Shown: positions 7,018-11,323 of the stretch, piece by piece
Layout: each line of letters begins with the position of its first letter
How positions within the stretch are numbered: position 1 is the stretch's first letter
Source of the DNA: Dehalococcoidia bacterium
GTDB taxonomy: Bacteria; Chloroflexota; Dehalococcoidia; SZUA-161
DNA length: 11,323 bases
Direction: 5' to 3'
Assembly: GCA_014859215.1 (NCBI GenBank)
Contig: JACUUS010000063.1
Coordinates: 1-11,323, forward strand
Notes under the pieces: model-generated
Told to the model about the DNA's origin: nothing
The model's database searches: none
What the model saw: only the letters and a program-made list of their open reading frames with translations
Position numbers and translations under genes: made by a program

Positions 7018-7440
7018 CTACCTCCATTCCGCCAGCAGGGGCAGTATCCAGCCGAAGATGCCGGCGAAGAGCAGGCACGTTGTCAGGCTGATAATTGCGT
7101 TCCTCCTCCTGACGATAAGTACCAGCAGCATCAGGGTGGCGACAACGCCCAGGATTATCAGCGTATAGGCGGCGTTTGGACTGCCAAGACCTTCCCCGGG
7201 CAGGGCTTCTCTGATTTCGGCATACAGGAAGCCAATTAGAGCCCCCAGGATGCCCCAAACAACAGGAATTGTGACCAGGACAAGAACCATGAACGCCATG
7301 GGGGAGAGAGATGCCGGCAGGCGGGCCGCTAACCGGTCGTACAGGTTACGAGTGCTTATGAAGGCATATATGATAATCCCGAGGAACACTGTTGACATGG
7401 CTAGTCCGGTCACGATTCCTGAGAGGATATCTCTTACCAC
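7018..7440 (-). CDS. Small four-helix integral membrane protein, unknown function
   Basis: A 140-residue protein I cannot assign to a family. It has four hydrophobic segments at about residues 8-28, 48-73, 91-110 and 113-137. A short basic loop RRRN sits between helices 3 and 4, suggesting that loop is cytoplasmic, and a longer loop (29-47) separates helices 1 and 2. No signal peptide, enzyme motif or conserved charged residue within the helices is evident. The start is GTG 7438-7440, which overlaps the ispE stop by 7 bp; AGGA 9 nt upstream, inside ispE, serves as a modest SD. It is the last gene of the ksgA-ispE unit, so its expression follows that operon. The context (rRNA methylation, isoprenoid synthesis) gives no firm functional clue. 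Confidence 0.75.
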   Translation of the reverse strand: MVRDILSGIVTGLAMSTVFLGIIIYAFISTRNLYDRLAARLPASLSPMAFMVLVLVTIPVVWGILGALIGFLYAEIREALPGEGLGSPNAAYTLIILGVVATLMLLVLIVRRRNAIISLTTCLLFAGIFGWILPLLAEWR

Positions 7441-8318
7441 CGTATCGCATCCTGTTCGGGCATGGACAGGCCGGTGCTGTTCACCAAATATGCCTCATGG
7501 CCTGCAGCGTGCAGGCGTTGGAACAGGGCCTCCGCGCTGCTCCTGTCGGGAGACACCGTAAACAGTGTCGGGCCTGCCCCGGCCACGTATATGCTCTTCG
7601 CTCCGGCTTGTTTGAAAACGGTACGGTACCTGTCCAGGCCGGGGAAGAAATCGAAAGCAACATGGTCGAATACATTATACAGGGCGTCCGCATCCAGAGG
7701 TTCCTTCCTGTCTGCTTCCCGGACGATTCTGTCAGTGAATTCGCCGGAGGTGAAGTGAGAGGAATTGAGGCGCGCGTAAAGCCTGCTGGTCTTTCCGGGT
7801 ATACTTTCACCCGCAGGGACCAGCAAGACCGCCTGGAATGTGAAACCGGTGTCTAAAGGGGTGATCCGCTCGCCCCGTCCTTCTGCCAGGGCCGTCCCTC
7901 CGTGCAGGAAGAAAGACACGTCGGAACCGAGCTTCGCCGCAAGGTCGGTTAGCCTGTCCAGCGGGAAGTCAAGCTCCCACAGCCTGTTGAGTGCTTTGAG
8001 TGTGGCCGCAGCATCGGTTGAGCCCGAGCCGAGGCCTGCGCAAACAGGTATCCTCTTGGTCAGTCTAATCGACGCCCCGACATGGCACCCCGCGGCTTCT
8101 CTAAGAAGCACGGCTGCGCGTATTACCAGGTTATCCGCTGAATTAAGGGATGGTATATTGCTTTCGAAATTCAGTCCGCTGGACGCTTCAAATATGAGAG
8201 TATCCGCCAGGCTGATGGTTTGCATCAGACTCTTGACTTCGTGGTAGCCGTCCTCACGCTCGCCGAGTACCTCAAGCGTAAGGTTGATCTTCGCGTGTGC
8301 CTCCAGTGCAAAGCTCAT
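7434..8318 (-). CDS. ispE: 4-diphosphocytidyl-2-C-methyl-D-erythritol kinase
   Basis: IspE is the GHMP-family kinase of the MEP pathway. It phosphorylates the 2-hydroxyl of CDP-ME with ATP to give the IspF substrate on the way to IPP and DMAPP. The 294-residue product shows AHAKINLTLEVLG (7-19, Lys10), REDGYHEVKSLMQTIS (21-36), the ATP-binding PVCAGLGSGSTDAAATL (91-107) and KLGSDVSFFLHGGTALAEGR (129-148) with catalytic Asp133. The third GHMP motif is VAGAGPTLF (245-253). Length matches the family. I chose ATG 8316-8318 rather than the Met at 8358-8360, because the extra 14 residues are not family-like. The ATG also overlaps the ksgA TGA as ATGA, a classic coupling arrangement. The presence of ispE implies the MEP rather than the mevalonate route. 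Confidence 0.95.
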   Translation of the reverse strand: MSFALEAHAKINLTLEVLGEREDGYHEVKSLMQTISLADTLIFEASSGLNFESNIPSLNSADNLVIRAAVLLREAAGCHVGASIRLTKRIPVCAGLGSGSTDAAATLKALNRLWELDFPLDRLTDLAAKLGSDVSFFLHGGTALAEGRGERITPLDTGFTFQAVLLVPAGESIPGKTSRLYARLNSSHFTSGEFTDRIVREADRKEPLDADALYNVFDHVAFDFFPGLDRYRTVFKQAGAKSIYVAGAGPTLFTVSPDRSSAEALFQRLHAAGHEAYLVNSTGLSMPEQDAIRW

Positions 8319-9217
8319 TGCTGTAAAATCCCGGCATAGACGATGTACAGGCGCGCCCATTCCTGGAGCGAGAGAGTCTCGGGACGCCTGTGAGGATCGA
8401 TGCGGGCGTCCTGTAGCAGTCTGACAATGTGTGTGGGAGGGCGGCTGAGGCCTATTGCCAGCGCGTTTCGTATCTGCTTACGCGGTGCGCTGAACCCGGC
8501 TTTCACCAACTCGAAGAAGCCCTCGATATCCGGTACATCCACAGACGGTTTCGCGTAGACATCTATGCGAACGATCGCCGAATCGACTTTGGGTTCAGGA
8601 TAGAAGCTCCGGCGCGGCGCGTAATCGATGACTGTGGGCTTACCGTAGAGCTGGATGGCGATTGAAAGAAGGGACATTGCGCCGGGTCCGGCCGACATGC
8701 TCTGGCCGACCTCTTTCTGTACCATTAAGACCATGCTTTCCGGCTTCAATGAGGATTCCAGAAAATGGCGCAGGATCGGGGTTGCTATATAGTAGGGCAG
8801 GTTGGCGACAACCTTGTATCGGGTTTCTCCTCTTTTATCGCCGGCGATTAGCTGCTCCGGGGCTACGTCGAGAATATTCGCATTTACCACCATCAAATTA
8901 GAGAACGCATGAAGGTTCCGTCGCAGCACGTCGGCGAGCTTCGAATCAATTTCAACCGCTACTACTCTCCCGGCTCTGCGGACCAGTTCTTCCGTCAGAA
9001 TTCCGATACCGGGGCCTACTTCCACAATCGTATCGGAAGGCTTCAGATCGGCTGCCTCGATGATCCGCTCGAGCACCGTCGGATCAATTAGGAAGTGCTG
9101 CCCCAGTCTCTTATCCGCACGAACGCCAAGCCTTCTCAGTTCATTCCTTGTTCGGGCGGCAGACGAGGAACGGTCCCCGGCGGGTCTTCTATCCGCTTCA
9201 GCGGCCTGCGAGTTCAA
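8315..9217 (-). CDS. ksgA: 16S rRNA (adenine(1518)-N6/adenine(1519)-N6)-dimethyltransferase
   Basis: KsgA (RsmA) dimethylates two adjacent adenines in helix 45 of 16S rRNA using SAM, a late small-subunit assembly checkpoint; loss gives kasugamycin resistance. Motifs seen are KRLGQHFLID (36-45), the SAM-binding VEVGPGIGILTEEL (65-78) and VVAVEID (85-91). NANILD (112-117), catalytic NLPYYIATPI (139-148), PRRSFYPEPKVDSAIVRI (201-218) and GFSAPRKQIRNAL (241-253) follow. The N-terminal 25 residues before RNELRRLGV are a charged, Ser/Ala-rich extension, making the 300-residue product slightly long. The TTG start at 9215-9217 is supported by GGGAGGAG directly upstream. The segment after QKEVGQSM is short (AGPGAMSLLSI), slightly trimmed relative to typical KsgA. 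ispE follows with an ATGA overlap, a pairing common in bacteria. Confidence 0.95.
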   Translation of the reverse strand: MNSQAAEADRRPAGDRSSSAARTRNELRRLGVRADKRLGQHFLIDPTVLERIIEAADLKPSDTIVEVGPGIGILTEELVRRAGRVVAVEIDSKLADVLRRNLHAFSNLMVVNANILDVAPEQLIAGDKRGETRYKVVANLPYYIATPILRHFLESSLKPESMVLMVQKEVGQSMSAGPGAMSLLSIAIQLYGKPTVIDYAPRRSFYPEPKVDSAIVRIDVYAKPSVDVPDIEGFFELVKAGFSAPRKQIRNALAIGLSRPPTHIVRLLQDARIDPHRRPETLSLQEWARLYIVYAGILQQ

Positions 9218-9229
9218 GGATCTCCTCCC
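9218..9229 (-). promoter_or_regulatory. Strong Shine-Dalgarno for the TTG start of ksgA
   Basis: On the minus strand, GGGAGGAG precedes TTG 9215-9217; the GGAGG core (9224-9228) lies 6 nt from the start codon. This near-perfect anti-SD match decides the TTG over internal starts, as for cca in this same window. Confidence 0.8.
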
Positions 9230-9240
9230 GTCTACCCCTG

Positions 9241-9269
9241 ATAATAAAGTGGGGACGGCATCGGCGCAA
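9241..9269 (-). promoter_or_regulatory. Candidate promoter of ksgA-ispE operon
   Basis: On the minus strand, TATTAT (9241-9246, 5/6 to -10) lies 17 bp from TTGCGC (9264-9269, 3/6 to -35). Start would be near 9234, about 17 nt before the ksgA TTG. The -35 sits inside the intergenic hairpin described separately, so termination and initiation elements overlap. A TATAAT on the minus strand at 9305-9310 is an alternative -10 but lacks a matching -35. Confidence 0.4.
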
Positions 9270-9291
9270 TATGCGGGCAGGTGCCGTTCCC
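9243..9291 (-). terminator. Imperfect hairpin after the amidohydrolase gene, possible Rho-independent terminator
   Basis: Outer arms gggacggca (9252-9260) and tgccgttccc (9282-9291) pair with one bulged base. An inner cgca/tgcg stem (9265-9268, 9272-9275) encloses a triloop. On the minus strand the stem is followed by CACTTTATTAT, a broken T-run. The element lies 26 nt past the amidohydrolase stop, the right place to end the SDR-amidohydrolase transcript. The weak T-tract makes this tentative. Confidence 0.45.
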
Positions 9292-9316
9292 ATCATTCCT
9301 TCCGATTATAATGACC

Positions 9317-10231
9317 CTAAAGCTTGAAGACCTTGATCGCGTTTTCGCGCATGATCATTCGTTTGGCTTCGTCGCTCAGCGGCAGTTGCAGGAACTGTTC
9401 CTTGAAAGCCTTCAGCCCCATGTTGTTGGTGCCGAAAAGGGTCTTCTCCTGTCCGGCCCAGAACTGCATGAATATGAGAAGCTCCGGATGGAGCTTGGGA
9501 AGGAGTTTGGGCATCCAGGCTGAGCAGTCGCAGTACACATTGGGGTGCTTCCAGGCCATACATACCAGTTCGTTGACCCAGGGCCATCCGGTGTGAGAAC
9601 CGATAATCGTAAGACCGGGAAAATCGAGGGCCACTTCATCAAGGTTTATAGGATTACCGGGCCAGCTCGGGAACAGCTCAGCCGCGTGACCGGTCTGCAT
9701 GCCGACCGGTATTCCGAGCTCGCTGCACTTCGCGTAGCAAGGGTATAATCTCTTATCATTAAGGGGCACGCCGAACGTGAGTGAATGGAAATAGCAGTAC
9801 TTGGCGCCGTACTCCTTGACACCTCGTTCGATCTCCTCCAGGCTTTGCTCAATACGATAGGGATTGTAACCGACGACTGGAATAAGCCTGTCTGGATAGT
9901 CTTTGATGTGTTCGTGGACCTCATCTATTGTATAGTCCCAGATCAGTTTCTTGTCCCAGTGGGACCACATCCTTATCGCCGGAATAAATATCTTGTCATA
10001 GCCGAACAGGTCCATCTGCGCCACGAATTCCTGCGTGGTCGGGATAGGAACCGGCAGCGGGTCTGCTGCCTTCTTCATCGTGTCAAGGAGAACGTTTGCC
10101 TGGTGTTCGGACCCCGGTTGGGTATGGGACCGCATCATAGTTGCTGCGAGGATCTGGAACTCTCTTCCGGACCAGGCAGTAGGGTTCCAGAAAGGATAGT
10201 TCATGATGTCGATAGGCCTGATGTCTTCCAC
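9317..10231 (-). CDS. Amidohydrolase-2 family protein with degenerate metal site
   Basis: A 304-residue TIM-barrel protein of the amidohydrolase-2 (ACMSD/resorcylate decarboxylase-like) family. Family landmarks are the strand RLIPVVGYNP (115-124), YPCYAKCSELGIPVGMQTGH (163-182, His182), IIGSHTGWPWVNEL (209-222, His213), HPNVYCDCSAW (229-239) and the C-terminal REN-AIKVF helix that follows the barrel. The usual N-terminal IDxHxH is IDIMNYP here (Met10, Tyr12), and the usual FGSD catalytic Asp motif is FGTNN (Asn269). Two His ligands and the Asp are therefore missing, which argues against a standard metal hydrolase or decarboxylase. Possible roles are a metal-independent enzyme or a non-catalytic partner. 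Start GTG 10229-10231 lies 9 nt after GAGGAG. It follows the SDR gene by 46 bp on the same strand, so a shared pathway is likely. Substrate unknown. Confidence 0.85.
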   Translation of the reverse strand: MEDIRPIDIMNYPFWNPTAWSGREFQILAATMMRSHTQPGSEHQANVLLDTMKKAADPLPVPIPTTQEFVAQMDLFGYDKIFIPAIRMWSHWDKKLIWDYTIDEVHEHIKDYPDRLIPVVGYNPYRIEQSLEEIERGVKEYGAKYCYFHSLTFGVPLNDKRLYPCYAKCSELGIPVGMQTGHAAELFPSWPGNPINLDEVALDFPGLTIIGSHTGWPWVNELVCMAWKHPNVYCDCSAWMPKLLPKLHPELLIFMQFWAGQEKTLFGTNNMGLKAFKEQFLQLPLSDEAKRMIMRENAIKVFKL

Positions 10232-10277
10232 TCTGCGGCTCTCCTCGTTAAGGATTTGGCTTTACAGAATGCGGCTG

Positions 10278-11072
10278 TTAGACCATACTGAAGCCGCCGC
10301 TGACACTGAGCGTCTGGCCCGTGATGAAATTGGCTGCGTCGGAAGCTAAGAAGACCGCAGCATTGGCCACGTCCTCAGGCTTCCCCATTCGGCCGAGGGG
10401 GTACTGGGAGACTATTCTCTCCTTTGTCTCCGGAGGGATCATCTCCACCGTGATATCGCCGGCCCACATGCTTCCTTTACCCGCTGTGCCGGGCTTTTCA
10501 GGGATGGTGGCGCCGGGGCAGATTGCGTTCACGGTAATGCCGAACCGACCCGTTTCCTTCGCCACAGCCTTGCCGAACGCGATTACGGCCCCCTTTGTGC
10601 CTGAATAAACGGCTTCCCTCGGCTCTCCTACGCGGCCTGAATCAGATGCAATATTGACGATCTTGCCTGCTTTCCTCTCGATCATGTTATCGAGGACAGC
10701 CCTGGTACAATTGATGACCCCCAGGTAGTTTATCTTGATCTCTTTCTCATACTCATCTCGCGGTTTCTTGATGAAGAGTTTATTCGCGACATAGCCGGCG
10801 TTATTGACCAGAACGTCGACCTTGCCAAATTGCTGTATGGTCTGCTTGACCGTTGCGTCAACGGAATCATAATCCGTGACGTCCGTCTTCATCGCCACGA
10901 GTTTTCCACCCATGCCCTCCGCTTCCTTTGCCACCTTCCGGGCCTGTTCCTCGTCGATATCTGCGATGACGATGTTAGCCTTCTCTCTGGCAAAGCCAAA
11001 CACAATGCCTCGACCTATATTTGCGCCCCCGCCGGTGATGATCACCGTTTTGCCTTCGAGCCCGAGTTCCAT
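10278..11072 (-). CDS. Short-chain dehydrogenase/reductase (SDR) family oxidoreductase
   Basis: A 264-residue classical SDR that oxidises or reduces a hydroxyl/keto group with a nicotinamide cofactor. Rossmann motif TGGGANIGRG spans 13-22. Acidic residues IADIDEE (36-42) after strand 2 favour NAD(H) over NADP(H). NNAG is at 90-93, the structural Asn at 114 (KINYLG), catalytic Ser143, and Tyr156/Lys160 in YSGTK. The PG motif is at 186-187 and the C-terminal ITGQTLSVSGG (250-260) is typical. Overall look is that of FabG-like/2-hydroxyacyl-CoA or BadH-type dehydrogenases, but the substrate cannot be told. ATG 11070-11072 follows a perfect AGGAGGT 6 nt upstream. No convincing promoter was seen between this gene and the SRP RNA terminator (11073-11115), so transcription may come partly from read-through. 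The amidohydrolase lies downstream in the same orientation. Confidence 0.93.
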   Translation of the reverse strand: MELGLEGKTVIITGGGANIGRGIVFGFAREKANIVIADIDEEQARKVAKEAEGMGGKLVAMKTDVTDYDSVDATVKQTIQQFGKVDVLVNNAGYVANKLFIKKPRDEYEKEIKINYLGVINCTRAVLDNMIERKAGKIVNIASDSGRVGEPREAVYSGTKGAVIAFGKAVAKETGRFGITVNAICPGATIPEKPGTAGKGSMWAGDITVEMIPPETKERIVSQYPLGRMGKPEDVANAAVFLASDAANFITGQTLSVSGGFSMV

Positions 11073-11078
11073 TAATCT

Positions 11079-11085
11079 ACCTCCT
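11079..11085 (-). promoter_or_regulatory. Shine-Dalgarno AGGAGGT of the SDR gene
   Basis: A seven-base perfect anti-SD match located 6 nt before the SDR ATG. It is the strongest ribosome binding site in the window and implies high translation of the SDR. Confidence 0.85.
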
Positions 11086-11111
11086 AAAATAAGGTGAAGT
11101 TGGACCCTAGC

Positions 11112-11141
11112 ATCAAAGAGGAGGGGTGACCGGACCCCTCC
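11112..11141 (-). terminator. Rho-independent terminator downstream of SRP RNA
   Basis: A perfect 8-bp GC-rich stem, ggaggggt (11120-11127) and acccctcc (11134-11141), with a 6-nt loop. On the minus strand it is followed by TCTTTGAT. It lies just beyond the expected 3' end of the SRP RNA. The T-tract is short, but stem strength and position support the call. Confidence 0.65.
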
Positions 11142-11162
11142 AATAAATCGGTGGACTCAAAT

Positions 11163-11323
11163 TAGGCCGTGCACCTGCCGTCGATCTGCTCCTGCCGGCG
11201 CAATCCTGGCATCAGCTCCCTCCAGGTGTTCCCACGGCACCCAGAAACTGCTATTTACCGCTGCGTCCTCCCGGACCTGACGGAGTTCATAGTGTTCTGC
11301 CGCGCAGGACCCAGAGTTCATCA
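11163..11323 (-). ncRNA. ffs: Signal recognition particle RNA, 3' part including domain IV (5' end outside window)
   Basis: The minus strand carries the SRP domain IV signature CAGGTCCGGGAGGACGCAG, around 11262-11279. It folds into every expected element. The GGGA (GNRA) tetraloop (11269-11272) is closed by GTCC/GGAC. Then come the symmetric loop TCAG/GCAG, a CCG/CGG helix, the asymmetric loop GAACT/TAA and a CTAT/ATAG helix (core 11251-11292). Outside this, GGCA and AGAA pair with TGCC and TTTCT. This is the Ffh-binding site for cotranslational membrane targeting. About 90-110 nt lie between the core and the terminator and have no partner within the window. That suggests a long, Alu-domain-containing RNA whose 5' half lies beyond 11323, not a short 4.5S RNA. 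The exact 3' end is estimated. Confidence 0.88.

Noticed and set aside
8319..8360. Upstream Met start for ispE
   Set aside because: The added 14 residues do not match IspE; the ATGA overlap with ksgA at 8315-8318 is the natural start.
9305..9312. TATAAT on both strands near the amidohydrolase stop
   Set aside because: No -35 at 16-18 bp on either strand, and no plus-strand gene downstream; probably AT-rich spacer chance.
11073..11117. Possible SDR promoter TTGATG with TATTTT
   Set aside because: Spacing is 19 bp and the implied start would fall on or after the ribosome binding site, so it cannot give a translatable message.
1..11323. CRISPR arrays, transposons, tRNA genes or integration sites
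   Set aside because: No regularly spaced direct repeats, transposase motifs, terminal inverted repeats or tRNA-like T-loop signatures were seen by eye on either strand.

Overview
The window looks like a bacterial chromosomal segment that is mostly housekeeping. It has a moderately GC-rich, gene-dense layout with many stop/start overlaps and no sign of phage, transposons or CRISPR. The gene set (UvrC, CCA-adding enzyme, an exonuclease-fused DinG, KsgA, IspE, M20 dipeptidase) points to a free-living bacterium using the MEP isoprenoid pathway. The SRP RNA looks like the long type, and two genes start at TTG behind perfect Shine-Dalgarno (SD) sequences. The overall impression fits a Chloroflexota/Dehalococcoidia-like lineage, but that is my inference from protein style and no single marker proves it.

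Layout from left to right. Bases 1-402 (+) are the 3' end of uvrC. It meets head-on a minus-strand gene (399-1139) for a transglutaminase-fold/TPR protein, and the two share the stop tetranucleotide CTAG. A 92-bp divergent intergenic region with an extended -10 promoter follows. Next come cca (1232-2488, +) and an overlapping 74-residue cysteine-rich putative zinc protein (2478-2702, +). From there to the right edge every gene is on the minus strand. Listed in transcription order from the right these are: the 3' part of an SRP RNA running off the window and its hairpin terminator; an SDR oxidoreductase (10278-11072) plus a divergent amidohydrolase-2 family protein (9317-10231); an intergenic hairpin; ksgA-ispE-small membrane protein (9217 to 7018), overlapping stop-to-start; a near-consensus sigma70-type promoter; and dinG-M20 peptidase (6941 to 2687).

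How they work together. The genes cover nucleic-acid upkeep (UvrC excision repair, DinG helicase/exonuclease, CCA tRNA end maturation, KsgA 16S rRNA dimethylation), protein targeting (SRP RNA), isoprenoid precursor synthesis (IspE) and peptide turnover (M20). The SDR/amidohydrolase pair is the only part resembling accessory metabolism. Its amidohydrolase has lost the HxH metal ligands and the terminal catalytic Asp expected of the family, which is the most unusual protein-level observation here. I found no convincing new multi-gene defence or mobile system.
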